64,000 nucleotides of DNA, taken from positions 1 through 64,000 of the forward strand of contig NZ_FOWP01000011.1 of NCBI RefSeq assembly GCF_900115475.1, given 5' to 3'. Below, one piece after another: positions 1 to 9,113 of this stretch; positions within the stretch are counted from its first letter, which is position 1, and the number at the start of each line of letters is the position of its first letter. The DNA is from Ectopseudomonas composti (GTDB lineage Bacteria > Pseudomonadota > Gammaproteobacteria > Pseudomonadales > Pseudomonadaceae). The position numbers and the translations under genes are program-made. Below the pieces are notes generated by a model. The model was not told the origin of the DNA and made no database searches. It saw nothing but the letters and a program-made list of their open reading frames with translations.

Positions 1-545
1 CGAAACTTCCCTCGCGCCGGCGCTGCTCCGGGGGCCGGCTTACAAGGGCCATCCCTGGCCCTTTAAGCCTTTCGCCGCATCCATGCGGCTCACTCCCCTA
101 CGCAACACCTCTGCTCGGCCTCCTGAAGGGGACCTAATCGCGAGCTTGCGAAATCTTCAGCAGATCAAAGTCGGTAGCGTCTGGCTTTTGCTCTTTCACC
201 GCGATCTTACAGACGACGCCCAAATCCCCTTCTGGAGGCCGAGTGGAATCACCGTGGAAGGGGTTGAGCGACATGGATGTCGCGAGAGCTGCGATGGGCC
301 AGGGATGGCCCTTCGCAGCGTGCCCCTGGAGTGGTGATGGAGCGAGGGAACCCCGGCGTAGCCGGGGCCGGATGTCGGGGTGCCCTTCTCTTTGGTTACT
401 TTCTCTTGGGCAAGCAAGAGAAAGTGACTCGCCCGTAAGGGGCGAAACCCTTCAGATCAGACGACGCGCTAACGGATAGTGCCAGCACCGGCAGCTAACA
501 CTTAATTGCCAGTCCGGTGTCAACCCGCACTTTCCCAAGACTTTG
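1..545. repeat. Mosaic inverted-repeat element, copy R1 (left end cut by window)
   Basis: No credible gene lies here. The stretch is a large imperfect palindrome: a left arm (1-132) and a right arm (226-430) flank a core of about 95 bases. Matching blocks in the two arms are the CTCGGCCTCCTGAAGGGG block (114-131) and its complement (226-245), hairpins at 46-61 and 296-311 (GGGCCA stem), hairpins at 74-89 and 268-283 (conserved ATCCAT or ATGGAT centre), and a GC hairpin at 351-367. The right arm ends in a second inverted repeat (394-427). The same architecture recurs near 20.8-21.6 kb in opposite orientation with a similar core, and near 46.7-47.3 kb with a different core. The short open frames across it are by-products of the repeat. 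Confidence 0.85.
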
Positions 546-553
546 CGAAGAAC

Positions 554-586
554 CAAAAAAACGCCCCCGCAAAGACTGCGGGGGCG
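554..586 (-). terminator. Rho-independent terminator of the ttgABC operon
   Basis: On the minus strand a 10-bp GC-rich stem (562-571 with 577-586, loop 572-576) is followed by a run of T residues. It lies 41 bases past the ttgC stop codon. Confidence 0.85.
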
Positions 587-627
587 GCGCGTTGGGTAAG
601 GTCGTCCTTGAAGCGGGTTACGCGCGA

Positions 628-2061
628 TCAACCTTGTGGGGCGTTGTTCCCCGTATTGCTCCAGCCACCACCCAGGGCCTTGTACAGCTCCACTTCGCTG
701 CTGAGTTGGGCCAGGCGGTCGGCGATCAGCTGCTGGCGCACGCTGAACAGCTGACGCTGGGCGTCGAGCAGGGTCAGGTAGCTGTCCACGCCAGTGCGGT
801 AGCGGCGCTCGGCCAGGTCGTAATAGGTCTCGGTGGTTTCCAGCAGGGCGCGCTGGGCGTCCAGTTGCTGGCGGTAGGTGGTGCGCGCTGCCAGGCGGTC
901 GGCGACTTCCTGGAAAGCCACCTGGATGGCTTTCTCGTATTGCGCGACCTGGATATCGCTCTGCAGCTCGGCATAGTCGAGGTTGGCGCGCAGACGCCCG
1001 GCGTTGAAGATCGGCAGGCTGATCTGTGGTTGGAACAGCCAGGTGCCCGAGCCGCTGTCGAACAGGCCGGACAACTGGCTGCTGGCGGTGCCGGCATTGG
1101 CGGTCAGGCTGATGCTGGGGAAGAACGCCGCGCGTGCCGCGCCGATATTGGCGTTGGCCGCCTTGAGTTGGTACTCGGCCTGGAGCAGGTCGGGGCGACG
1201 CTGCAGCAGGTCGGCCGGGAGGCCGGCAGGCACCTGTTCCAATAGTTCGGCATTCAGCGCCAGCCCCTGCGGCAGATCGGCTGGCAGGCCGCTGCCGAGC
1301 AACTGAGTCAGGGCGTTGCGATCCTGAGCGACCAGGCGCTGGTACTGCGCGAGGCTGACGCGGGCGCTGTCCACCGCGCTGCGTGCCTGGCTCAGGGCCA
1401 GGGCATCAGCGACGCCGACGTCGAAGCTGCGCTGGGTCAGCTGGTAGCTTTCCTCGAAGGTTTTCAGGGTGTCCTGGGTCAGTTGCAGCAGCGCCTGATC
1501 CGCCTGCCATTGCAGGTAGGCGTTGGCGACGCTGGCCACCAGGCTGATCTGCGTGCTGCGCGCGGCCTGTTCGGTGGCCAGGTACTGCTGCAGGGCCTGT
1601 TCGCTGAGACTGCGGATACGACCGAAGAAGTCCAGCTCCCAGGCATTGACGCCCAGGGTCGCGCTGTACTGGCCGCTGGTGCGGGCTTCGCCGGTCTGGC
1701 TCAGGTCGGCTGGCAGGCGCTGGCGGGTGCCGGCACCGTCGGCTGAAACCGAGGGCAGCAGGTCGGCACGCTGAATGCGGTACAGCGCGCGATAGGCTTC
1801 GACGTTCAGCGCGGCGACGCGCAGGTCGCGGTTGTTCTCCAGCGCCACCTGCACCAGCTGCTGCAGCGCCGGGTCGCGGAAGAACTCGCGCCATTGCAGG
1901 TCGGCCGCGGCGCGGCTGCCTTCGCTGGCGGCGCTGCCGTAAGCCTCGCCCTGCGGCCAGTCGGCGGCCACCGGCGCGTCCGGGCGCTCATAGTCGGGAA
2001 TCAGGCTGCAGCCGCTGAGCAGAGCGGCGGCCACGGCCAGGGACAACAGGGACTGCCTCAT
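628..2061 (-). CDS. ttgC: RND efflux outer-membrane channel lipoprotein (TtgC/OprM type)
   Basis: This is the outer-membrane exit channel of a tripartite RND multidrug pump. The 477-residue product starts with a lipoprotein signal peptide ending in a lipobox (LLSGC, lipidated Cys18), followed by the duplicated outer membrane efflux (OEP) domain typical of OprM and TolC-like trimers. Its length matches OprM/TtgC. Its start codon overlaps the ttgB stop by 4 bases (ATGA), so the two are translationally coupled. It is the last gene of ttgABC and is followed by a strong terminator. The family assignment is firm. The symbol ttgC rests on the whole locus, especially the ttgR-like repressor and operator upstream; MexAB-OprM naming would be equally defensible. 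Confidence 0.93.
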   Translation of the reverse strand: MRQSLLSLAVAAALLSGCSLIPDYERPDAPVAADWPQGEAYGSAASEGSRAAADLQWREFFRDPALQQLVQVALENNRDLRVAALNVEAYRALYRIQRADLLPSVSADGAGTRQRLPADLSQTGEARTSGQYSATLGVNAWELDFFGRIRSLSEQALQQYLATEQAARSTQISLVASVANAYLQWQADQALLQLTQDTLKTFEESYQLTQRSFDVGVADALALSQARSAVDSARVSLAQYQRLVAQDRNALTQLLGSGLPADLPQGLALNAELLEQVPAGLPADLLQRRPDLLQAEYQLKAANANIGAARAAFFPSISLTANAGTASSQLSGLFDSGSGTWLFQPQISLPIFNAGRLRANLDYAELQSDIQVAQYEKAIQVAFQEVADRLAARTTYRQQLDAQRALLETTETYYDLAERRYRTGVDSYLTLLDAQRQLFSVRQQLIADRLAQLSSEVELYKALGGGWSNTGNNAPQG

Positions 2062-5000
2062 TGCAGTACCTCCTTCTCTTTTTCACTGGCCGGCTCGGGG
2101 CGCTTTCTCTCGAACAGCGAGCAGACCACTACGTAGAACAACGGAATCCAGAAGATCGCCAGGATCATCGCGCTGAGCATGCCGCCGATCACCCCGGTGC
2201 CGATGGCGTGCTTGCTGCCGGCGCCGGCACCGCTGGCGATGGCCAGCGGCAGACAGCCGAGGATGAACGCCAGCGAGGTCATGATGATCGGGCGCAGACG
2301 CATGCGGCAGGCTTCGATGGCCGCCTCGGCGAAGGTCATGCCTTGTTCGTACTGCGCCTTGGCGAACTCGACGATGAGGATCGCGTTACGCGCCGACAAA
2401 CCGATGGTGGTGAGCAGGCCGACCTTGAAGAACACATCGTTGGACAGCCCACGCAGCTCGGTGAACAGCAGCGCACCGATGATCCCCAGTGGCACCACCA
2501 GCATTACCGAGAACGGGATCGACCAGCTCTCGTACAAGGCTGCCAGGCACAGGAACACGACGATGGCCGAGATCACGAACAGTGCAGTGGTCTGCGAGCC
2601 AGCCAGGCGCTCCTCGTAGGACAGACCGGTCCAGGAGTAGCCAACGCCCTGCGGCAGTTGCGAGGCGATTTCCTCGACGGCGGCCATGGCATCGCCGGTG
2701 CTGTAGCCGGGCGCCGGGGCACCGAGGATTTCCACCGCCGAGACGCCGTTGTAGCGCGCCAGCTTCGGCGCACCGTAGGTCCACTCGCCGCTGGCGAAGG
2801 CGCTGAACGGCACCATCCGGCCCTGGTCGTTGCGCACGTACCACTTGTTCAGATCTTCCGGGCTCATGCGTGCGTCGGCTACACCTTGCAGGTACACCTT
2901 CTTCACCCGTCCACGGTCGATGAAGTCGTTGACGTAGCTGGCGCCCCAGGCAATCGACAGGGTGCTGTTGATGTCCGACAGCGACAGGCCCAGTGCACGG
3001 GCGCGCTCGTCATCGATCAGCAATTGGTACTGCGCTTCGTCACGCAGGCCGTTGGCGCGCACGCTGTCGAGCACCGGGTGCTCGTTGGCCAGTTTGAGGA
3101 ACTTGTCACGTGCCTCGTTCATCACCTCGTGGCCAACACCCGCCTGATCCTGCAGGAAGAAGTTGAAGCCAGTGGCGTTACCCATCTCCATTACCGCCGG
3201 TGGGGCGAAGGCGAACACCATCGCATCGCGGAAGCTGAAGAAGTGCATCTGCGCACGTTGCGCCAGCGAGGCGACGCCATTCTCCGCGCCCGGGCGTTCA
3301 CCCCAGGGCTTGAGCATGATGAACGCCATACCGGAGCTCTGGCCACGGCCGGCGAAGTTGAAGCCGGTGACGGTGAATACCGATTTGACCGTGCTTGCTT
3401 CGTCTTCCAGCAGGTACTGGCGCATTTCATCGACCACCACCTGAGTGCGCTCGGCGCTGGAACCCGATGGCGTTTGCACCTGGGCGAAGAGCACGCCCTG
3501 GTCTTCCTCGGGGAGGAAGGCGGTGGGGATGCGGGTGAACATCCACGCCATGATGATGACGATTACCAGGTACAGCAGCAGGTAAGGCGTCTTGCGCTTG
3601 AGCATGCCGGCTACGCCGCGCTGATAGGCGCTGCTGCCGCGGTCGAAGGTACGGTTGAACCAGCCGAAGAAGCCGCGCTTGGCCTCGTGGTGATCGCCGT
3701 CGATGGGCTTGAGCAGGGTGGCGCACAGCGCCGGCGTGAAGATCAGCGCGACCAGCACCGACAGGCTCATGGCCGAAACGATGGTGATGGAGAACTGCCG
3801 GTAGATCACCCCGGTGGAGCCACCGAAGAAGGCCATCGGCAAGAACACCGCGGACAACACCAGGGCGATACCGATCAGCGCGCCCTGGATCTGGCCCATG
3901 GACTTGCGTGTCGCTTCCTTCGGCGATAGCCCTTCTTCACGCATCACCCGCTCGACGTTTTCCACCACCACGATGGCGTCGTCCACCAGCAGGCCGATGG
4001 CCAACACCATGGCGAACATGGTCAGGGTGTTGATGGAGAAGCCGAACGCCGCCAGGACACCGAAGGTGCCGAGCAGCACCACGGGCACCGCCATGGTCGG
4101 AATGATGGTGGCGCGCAGGTTCTGCAGGAACAGGAACATCACCAGGAACACCAGCACGATGGCCTCGAACAGGGTGTGTACCACCCCTTCGATGGAGGCC
4201 GAGATCACTGGCGTGGTGTCGTAGGGGAAGACCACTTCCATACCGGCCGGGAAGAATGGCTCCAGACCTTCGATGGTTTCACGTACTGCCTTGGCGGTAT
4301 CCAGGGCGTTGGCGCCGGTGGCCAGGCGAATCGCCAGGCCGGAGGCCGGCAGGCCATTGAACTGCGCATTGATGGCGTAGTTCTCACCACCCAGCTCGAC
4401 CTTGGCGATATCGCCCAGGCGCACCTGGGAGCCATCGGCCTGAACCTTGAGCAGGATCTTGCGGAATTCTTCCGGGGTCTGCAGGCGGGTCTTGCCGATG
4501 ATGGTGGCGTTGAGCTGGTTGCCCGGCGCCGCTGGCAGGCCGCCGAACTGGCCGGAGGAAATCTGCACGTTCTGCGCCTGAATGGCACTGCGCACGTCAA
4601 CCGGGGTCAGCTGGAAGCTGTTGAGCTTGGCCGGGTCGAGCCAGATGCGCATCGCGTACTGCGCGCCGAATACCTGGAAGTCGCCGACACCCTTGGTCCG
4701 CGAGATCGGGTCCTGCAGGTTGGAGACGATGTAGTCCGACAAGTCCTCACGGGTCATGCTGCCGTCTTTCGACACCACGCCGATGACCATCAGGAAGTTG
4801 CGCACCGACTTGGTCACGCGGATGCCCTGTTGCTGGACTTCCTGTGGCAGCAGCGGTGTCGCCAGTTGCAGCTTGTTCTGCACCTGAACCTGGGCAATAT
4901 CCGGGTTCACCCCCTGTTCGAAGGTAACGATGATCTCCATGCTGCCGTCGGAGTTGCTCGACGAGCTAACGTAGCGCAGGCCGTCGATACCGTTGAGCTG

Positions 5001-5201
5001 CTGCTCGATCACCTGCACCACGGTGTCCTGCACCGTCTGCGCCGAGGCGCCCGGGTAGCTGACCTGGATGGCAACGGCAGGCGGTGCGATGCTTGGGTAC
5101 TGGTTGATCGGCAGCTTGAGGATGGACAGGCCACCCGCCAGCATGATCACCAGGGCGATCACCCAGGCGAAGATCGGCCGGTCGATAAAGAATCTGGACA
5201 T
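2058..5201 (-). CDS. ttgB: RND multidrug efflux inner-membrane transporter (TtgB/MexB type)
   Basis: This is the proton-driven inner-membrane pump of the HAE1-RND family, which exports drugs, solvents and dyes through TtgA and TtgC. The protein has 1047 residues, the expected length, with the standard start MSRFFIDRPIFAWVIAL forming TM1. The proton-relay pair in TM4 is present as D407-D408 within LLVDDAIVVVENVERV, exactly where AcrB and MexB carry it. The two periplasmic porter halves and the second TM bundle are intact. It lies 14 bases downstream of ttgA and overlaps ttgC. No frameshift is seen. Confidence 0.96.
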   Translation of the reverse strand: MSRFFIDRPIFAWVIALVIMLAGGLSILKLPINQYPSIAPPAVAIQVSYPGASAQTVQDTVVQVIEQQLNGIDGLRYVSSSSNSDGSMEIIVTFEQGVNPDIAQVQVQNKLQLATPLLPQEVQQQGIRVTKSVRNFLMVIGVVSKDGSMTREDLSDYIVSNLQDPISRTKGVGDFQVFGAQYAMRIWLDPAKLNSFQLTPVDVRSAIQAQNVQISSGQFGGLPAAPGNQLNATIIGKTRLQTPEEFRKILLKVQADGSQVRLGDIAKVELGGENYAINAQFNGLPASGLAIRLATGANALDTAKAVRETIEGLEPFFPAGMEVVFPYDTTPVISASIEGVVHTLFEAIVLVFLVMFLFLQNLRATIIPTMAVPVVLLGTFGVLAAFGFSINTLTMFAMVLAIGLLVDDAIVVVENVERVMREEGLSPKEATRKSMGQIQGALIGIALVLSAVFLPMAFFGGSTGVIYRQFSITIVSAMSLSVLVALIFTPALCATLLKPIDGDHHEAKRGFFGWFNRTFDRGSSAYQRGVAGMLKRKTPYLLLYLVIVIIMAWMFTRIPTAFLPEEDQGVLFAQVQTPSGSSAERTQVVVDEMRQYLLEDEASTVKSVFTVTGFNFAGRGQSSGMAFIMLKPWGERPGAENGVASLAQRAQMHFFSFRDAMVFAFAPPAVMEMGNATGFNFFLQDQAGVGHEVMNEARDKFLKLANEHPVLDSVRANGLRDEAQYQLLIDDERARALGLSLSDINSTLSIAWGASYVNDFIDRGRVKKVYLQGVADARMSPEDLNKWYVRNDQGRMVPFSAFASGEWTYGAPKLARYNGVSAVEILGAPAPGYSTGDAMAAVEEIASQLPQGVGYSWTGLSYEERLAGSQTTALFVISAIVVFLCLAALYESWSIPFSVMLVVPLGIIGALLFTELRGLSNDVFFKVGLLTTIGLSARNAILIVEFAKAQYEQGMTFAEAAIEACRMRLRPIIMTSLAFILGCLPLAIASGAGAGSKHAIGTGVIGGMLSAMILAIFWIPLFYVVVCSLFERKRPEPASEKEKEVLQ

Positions 5202-5215
5202 TCAGTACTTCTCCG

Positions 5216-6364
5216 TTAGTCCTGGCCGCTGGCTGGTTCGGCGTCTTGGGCAGGCTGTTCGGTCTTGATGTTGCCGGCCGGCACGGCTTTCACTTCGGCG
5301 CCGGGCTGCACGAACTGCAGGCCTTCGGTGATCAGACGGTCGCCTTCTTTCAGGCCGTCCTCCACCAGCCAGGCACTGCCAGCGGTGCGGTCGGCCTTGA
5401 GCACGCGCAGTTCAACCTTGTTGTCGGCACCTACCACCATTGCCGTCGGCTCTCCGCGCTGGTTGCGGGTCACGCCCTGCTGCGGAGCGAGGATGGCGTT
5501 CTGCCTGACCCCGGAGAGCAGCTCAGCATGCACGAACATGCCCGGCAGCAGCAGATGATCGGGGTTGGGGAACACGGCGCGCAGGGTTACCGAACCGGTG
5601 CTTTCATCCACTGCGACTTCGGAGAACTCCAGCGTGCCCTCATGGGCGTATTGGCTGCCGTCTTCCAGTTTCAGGGCGACCTTGGCAGCGCTTTCACTGG
5701 CTTTTTGCAGGCGACCATCGGCCAGATCGCGGCGCAGACGCAGCAATTCCTTGCTCGACTGGGTGACGTCGACGTAAATCGGGTCGAGCTGCTGGATGGT
5801 GGCCATGGCGTTGGTTTGGCCATTGCTGACCAGCGCCCCTTCGGTCACCGCGGAACGGCCGATGCGACCGCTGATTGGTGCCATCACCTTGGTGTAGCGC
5901 AGGTCGATACGTGCCTGCTCCAGTGCAGCGTCAGCCTGCAGGGCCGCAGCGCGGGCTTCGTCATAGGCCTGCTGGCTGACGGCTTTGTCGGCCACCAGCA
6001 ACTTGTAGCGATCAGCCAGGGACTTGGCCGAAAGCTGGGTGGCCTGTGCGCTCTTGAGCGTAGCTTCGTAGGTGGCCGGGTCGATCTGGTACAGCTGCTG
6101 ACCCGCCTTGACCTCGCTACCCTCGGTGAACAGGCGCTTCTGGATGATGCCGTTGACCTGTGGGCGGACTTCGGCGATGCGATAGGCGCTGGTACGACCC
6201 GGCACTTCGCTGGTCAGCGTGAAGGGTTTGGCCTCGAGAGTGACCACCCCAACTTGCGGGGTTTGCTGGGTCTGTGGGGCGCTGGATTCCTGGCAGCCGG
6301 TGAGACTGAGCATTGCCACGGCGATGGCGGAAACCAAGACAGCGAAGGCTGGCTTCGAGTGCAT
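5216..6364 (-). CDS. ttgA: RND efflux periplasmic adaptor lipoprotein (TtgA/MexA type)
   Basis: This is the membrane-fusion adaptor linking the TtgB pump to the TtgC channel. I place the start at 6364 (382 residues) rather than 11 codons upstream: this ATG has an AGG-rich ribosome site (cgaggttctcag) and directly begins a lipoprotein signal peptide with the lipobox LTGC, giving lipidated Cys24. After this come the barrel-sandwich (lipoyl-like) halves flanking an alpha-helical hairpin (about residues 90-170), then the beta-barrel and membrane-proximal domains. It is the first gene of the operon, transcribed away from ttgR across a shared control region containing a TtgR-type operator. Confidence 0.93.
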   Translation of the reverse strand: MHSKPAFAVLVSAIAVAMLSLTGCQESSAPQTQQTPQVGVVTLEAKPFTLTSEVPGRTSAYRIAEVRPQVNGIIQKRLFTEGSEVKAGQQLYQIDPATYEATLKSAQATQLSAKSLADRYKLLVADKAVSQQAYDEARAAALQADAALEQARIDLRYTKVMAPISGRIGRSAVTEGALVSNGQTNAMATIQQLDPIYVDVTQSSKELLRLRRDLADGRLQKASESAAKVALKLEDGSQYAHEGTLEFSEVAVDESTGSVTLRAVFPNPDHLLLPGMFVHAELLSGVRQNAILAPQQGVTRNQRGEPTAMVVGADNKVELRVLKADRTAGSAWLVEDGLKEGDRLITEGLQFVQPGAEVKAVPAGNIKTEQPAQDAEPASGQD

Positions 6365-6436
6365 CTGAGAACCTCGTTTTATCGAATCATGGCCCAAGGG
6401 GCGAAGGGGACGAAGGCAGGGGAAAAAATCGATGGA

Positions 6437-6470
6437 GGAATATACTTACGTACGTGAATGTTTGTAAATG
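6437..6470. promoter_or_regulatory. TtgR-type operator in the ttgA-ttgR intergenic region
   Basis: The segment starts GGAATATACTTAC and ends GTTTGTAAATG, a partial dyad (ACTTAC against GTAAAT). It closely matches, as I remember it, the TtgR operator of P. putida, which has the same ends in the same spacing. It lies between the divergent starts of ttgA (6364) and ttgR (6544), so one bound repressor could control both. Binding is inferred by similarity. Confidence 0.75.
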
Positions 6471-6543
6471 CCTAAAGCTGCCTGCATACTCTCGCCCGTC
6501 CTTCTTTACCGAAGGGTTACGGTGGCACGAAAGTAGGTGACAG

Positions 6544-7200
6544 ATGGCCAGAAGAACCAAAGAGGAAGCGCAGGCAACGCGGGTGCAGATACTCGATGCT
6601 GCCGAGCGGGTGTTCCATGCCCAAGGCGTTTCCCGTGCGTCTCTGGCTGAGGTGGCGAAAGAAGCGGGTGTCAGTCGTGGTGCCATCTATTGGCACTTCG
6701 AGAACAAGATAGACCTGTTTCAGGCCATGCTCGAACGCCTGCGCCTGCCGCTCGAAGAGTTGGCGCGTGCCAGCGAGAGTGAAGACGAGCCCGACCCGCT
6801 GGGCTGCATGCGCGAATTGCTGATCAAGGCGCTGACGCGGCTGGCCAGTGAGCCGCAGACCCACCGCACCCATGACATCCTGCGTTACAAATGCGAATAC
6901 ACCGGTGAGCTGCTGGGTCTGCGCGAGCGCATGCAGGCGCTTAGCCTGGAGTGCGATCAGCGTATCGCCAAGGCGTTGAGCAATGCGGTCAACAAGGACC
7001 AATTGCCGAGCGACCTGGACTGCGCACGCGCGGCTGTCTGTCTGCATGCCTATATGGAAGGCATCGAGGCCAACTGGCTGCTGGTACCCAACTTCGACCT
7101 GGCGCAGCAGGCGCCTGTGCTGGTCGATACCGTGCTGGACATGCTGCGCAGCCCGGCGTTGCGCCTGACGCTAGTCAGTCAGGCGTCAGGCGAGAAGTAG
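6544..7200 (+). CDS. ttgR: TetR-family repressor of the efflux operon (TtgR type)
   Basis: This is a 218-residue TetR-family repressor. The N-terminal helix-turn-helix (about residues 10-56) contains GVSRGAIYWHFENK. The ligand-binding domain carries the block ASESEDEPDPLGCMRELL, which is very close to P. putida TtgR. By analogy it represses ttgABC and itself and is released by antibiotics, flavonoids and solvents. It is divergent from ttgA with a TtgR-like operator between them. The C-terminus runs about 8 residues past P. putida TtgR. The function is well supported by family, gene order and operator together. Confidence 0.92.
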   Translation: MARRTKEEAQATRVQILDAAERVFHAQGVSRASLAEVAKEAGVSRGAIYWHFENKIDLFQAMLERLRLPLEELARASESEDEPDPLGCMRELLIKALTRLASEPQTHRTHDILRYKCEYTGELLGLRERMQALSLECDQRIAKALSNAVNKDQLPSDLDCARAAVCLHAYMEGIEANWLLVPNFDLAQQAPVLVDTVLDMLRSPALRLTLVSQASGEK

Positions 7201-7224
7201 GCGAGGGCGAGCCCGATTTTCTTC

Positions 7225-7245
7225 GGTGCGCACAGCGCACCCTAC
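7225..7245. repeat. GTAGGGTGCGC/GCGCACC short palindromic repeat
   Basis: This is one copy (reverse orientation) of a 21-base partial palindrome that recurs at 28307-28327, 34420-34440 and 58618-58638, always between genes. It is an intergenic repeat unit common in Pseudomonas-like genomes; its function is unknown. Confidence 0.75.
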
Positions 7246-7259
7246 GGCATTGCAGTTAC

Positions 7260-7442
7260 TCAGCCTGCCTTGAGTTGCGCAGGCCAGTCGGGCAGGTTAT
7301 GCGGCGCGCGCAGTCGTGCTTCGAGCTTGGCAACGAACTGGCGCGCCTCTTCTTCACCACGAAAGCTCACGCAATGTTGATCCAGGCGAACCTGCCACAG
7401 GCGTTCGCCACCCTGATTCTGCGGTTGGACGACAATCTTCAT
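7260..7442 (-). CDS. Small uncharacterised protein (60 aa)
   Basis: The 60-residue product begins MKIVVQPQNQGGERLW and has no signal peptide or membrane segment. It is rich in charged residues, with a central basic/acidic stretch (FRGEEEARQF). The start at 7442 is chosen because a strong ribosome site (AAGGAGG) sits 9 bases upstream; a GTG three codons earlier lies too close to it. That site is the main evidence that this is a real gene. I recognise no domain. It stands alone between ttgR and a divergently placed oxidoreductase gene and may be a small cytosolic regulatory or stress protein, but this cannot be shown here. Confidence 0.7.
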   Translation of the reverse strand: MKIVVQPQNQGGERLWQVRLDQHCVSFRGEEEARQFVAKLEARLRAPHNLPDWPAQLKAG

Positions 7443-7674
7443 GCTGACCACCTCCTTGAGCTGCGACGAGTCGTCGACGCTGATTGGGGACAGTCAGGAT
7501 AGTCTGCTTACATGACCTTTTTCTGACGTGGGTCAAAGGGCCGACCAGCGTTAAGAACGCTTTGCGATAAGCAGCGGGATGACGGGGGCGGGATGCAGGA
7601 TCTGGTGGGCCGGGCGGCGATCCGCTTTAGCCCACCACACGATCTACCACATGCGACCCAGCCCAACATCGGCC

Positions 7675-8691
7675 TCAAAACCCTTCGAGCACGATCTTGC
7701 CCTTGGCCTTGCCGCTTTCCAGCAGCGCATGGGCACGACGCAGGTTGGCTGCATCGATGCGACCGAAATGTTCGCCGAGGGTGGTCTTGAGTACACCGCT
7801 GTCGACCAGGTCGGATACCCGCTCCAGCAGGCGGTGCTGCTCGATCATGTCTGCGGTCTGGTACAGCGAACGGGTGAACATCAGCTCCCAGTGCAGCGAC
7901 AGGCTCTTGCGCTTGAGCTGCATCACGTCCAGCGGTTGCAGTGGGTCATCGATCAGCGCCAGGCGCCCCTGCGGTTCGAGGGACTCGATCAGTTGTGCAT
8001 AGTGCTGGTCGGTCTGCGTCAGGCTGGCGACATGGGTGACCTGGCCGATGCCGATACGTGCCAGTTCCTCGCTCAACGGCTTGCTGTGATCGATCACATG
8101 ATGCGCGCCCAGTTCACGGACCCAGGCTTGGGTTTCCGGGCGCGAGGCGGTGCCGATCACGGTCAGGCCGGTCAGGCGGCGCGCCAACTGGGTGAGGATC
8201 GAACCGACGCCACCGGCGGCGCCGACGATCAGCAGGCTCTGGCCCTGATCTACCGAACCTTCGGCTACCTGCAGGCGTTCGAACAGCAGTTCCCAGGCGG
8301 TAATGGCGGTCAGTGGCAGGGCTGCCGCTTCGGCGAACGACAGGCTGTTCGGCATATGGCCAACGATGCGTTCATCGACCAGATGCAGTTCGCTGTTGGC
8401 ACCAGCGCGGTCGATGGCGCCGGCATAGAACACCCGGTCGCCGGGCTGGAACAGACTGACTTCGCTGCCCACGGCCTTGACCACGCCGGTGGCATCCCAG
8501 CCAAGGACCTTGGCGGCACCATTTTCCGGTGCAACGCCGAGGCGAATCTTGGTATCGACCGGGTTGACCGAGATGGCGCGAACCTCGACCAGCAGATCGC
8601 GTGGGCCGGGAGTCGGTGCATCCAGCTGTACGTCCTGCAGGGCTTCGGGATGGTCGGCAGGCAGAGATTGGTAGTAAGCGACGGCTTTCAT
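7675..8691 (-). CDS. Zinc-type alcohol dehydrogenase-like / quinone oxidoreductase (MDR superfamily)
   Basis: This is an MDR-superfamily NAD(P)H-dependent oxidoreductase of the quinone reductase / enoyl reductase branch. The start at 8691 (338 residues) is preceded by AGAGGA and yields MKAVAYYQSLP. The N-terminal GroES-like domain contains VNPVDTKIR, and the Rossmann nucleotide site GAAGGVGS sits at mid-protein. The cysteine ligands of true zinc alcohol dehydrogenases are absent, so it is probably zinc-independent despite the common family name. It is followed on the same strand by nothing and preceded by an ABM monooxygenase gene 22 bases upstream, suggesting a two-gene operon divergent from a LysR gene. 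The substrate is unknown, probably a quinone or reactive carbonyl. Confidence 0.88.
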   Translation of the reverse strand: MKAVAYYQSLPADHPEALQDVQLDAPTPGPRDLLVEVRAISVNPVDTKIRLGVAPENGAAKVLGWDATGVVKAVGSEVSLFQPGDRVFYAGAIDRAGANSELHLVDERIVGHMPNSLSFAEAAALPLTAITAWELLFERLQVAEGSVDQGQSLLIVGAAGGVGSILTQLARRLTGLTVIGTASRPETQAWVRELGAHHVIDHSKPLSEELARIGIGQVTHVASLTQTDQHYAQLIESLEPQGRLALIDDPLQPLDVMQLKRKSLSLHWELMFTRSLYQTADMIEQHRLLERVSDLVDSGVLKTTLGEHFGRIDAANLRRAHALLESGKAKGKIVLEGF

Positions 8692-8713
8692 GGAAATGGT
8701 CCTCTTTAGGCAA

Positions 8714-9007
8714 TCAGGCAAGGCGTTGCAGCGGCAGCAGATCGATACCTGCCAGCCGCTCGCCGAATACGTTGGTGAAGTGTAGGAAGTGTGGCGCTGC
8801 GCGATGCTGGTCCAATGCCGCGGCGTCGCGCCATTGTTCGATCATCACGAACTGATCTGCATCGACCTGGTTGCGATGCAGCGCGTATTGCAGGCAGCCA
8901 GGTTCTGCGCAACTGGCAATGACCAGCTGTTGCAGGCCTGCGGCCACCGCTTCGGCATGCCCTGGCAGGGCTTTGATCGTAGCGATCAGTGTTAGCGCAG
9001 TGGTCAT
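8714..9007 (-). CDS. Antibiotic biosynthesis monooxygenase (ABM) domain protein
   Basis: This 97-residue protein has a single ABM (dimeric alpha-beta barrel) domain of the YgiN/quinol-monooxygenase-like type: an N-terminal strand LTLIATIKALPG, the central PGCLQYALHRN, and FVMIEQWRD before the last helix. The ATG at 9007 is preferred because CGGAG lies 7 bases upstream; an in-frame ATG ten codons earlier has no such site. It is probably co-transcribed with the quinone-reductase-like gene 22 bases downstream. The pairing of a quinol monooxygenase-like protein with a quinone reductase suggests quinone detoxification controlled by the adjacent LysR. That role is inferred. Confidence 0.85.
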   Translation of the reverse strand: MTTALTLIATIKALPGHAEAVAAGLQQLVIASCAEPGCLQYALHRNQVDADQFVMIEQWRDAAALDQHRAAPHFLHFTNVFGERLAGIDLLPLQRLA

Positions 9008-9113
9008 GGTTGGCTCCGGTAGTGAGACTGAGGCCATGCTCGTTTATTTGTATGGCGAGAAAAAGCGGCTGGTAATAGAGTCTCTTTCATCAATATTTTG
9101 AAAGTGAGCGGTC

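Noticed and set aside
2061..5219. Two long plus-strand frames opposite ttgB
   Set aside because: They are antisense to a conserved RND pump gene, with no start-site signal and no recognisable domain.
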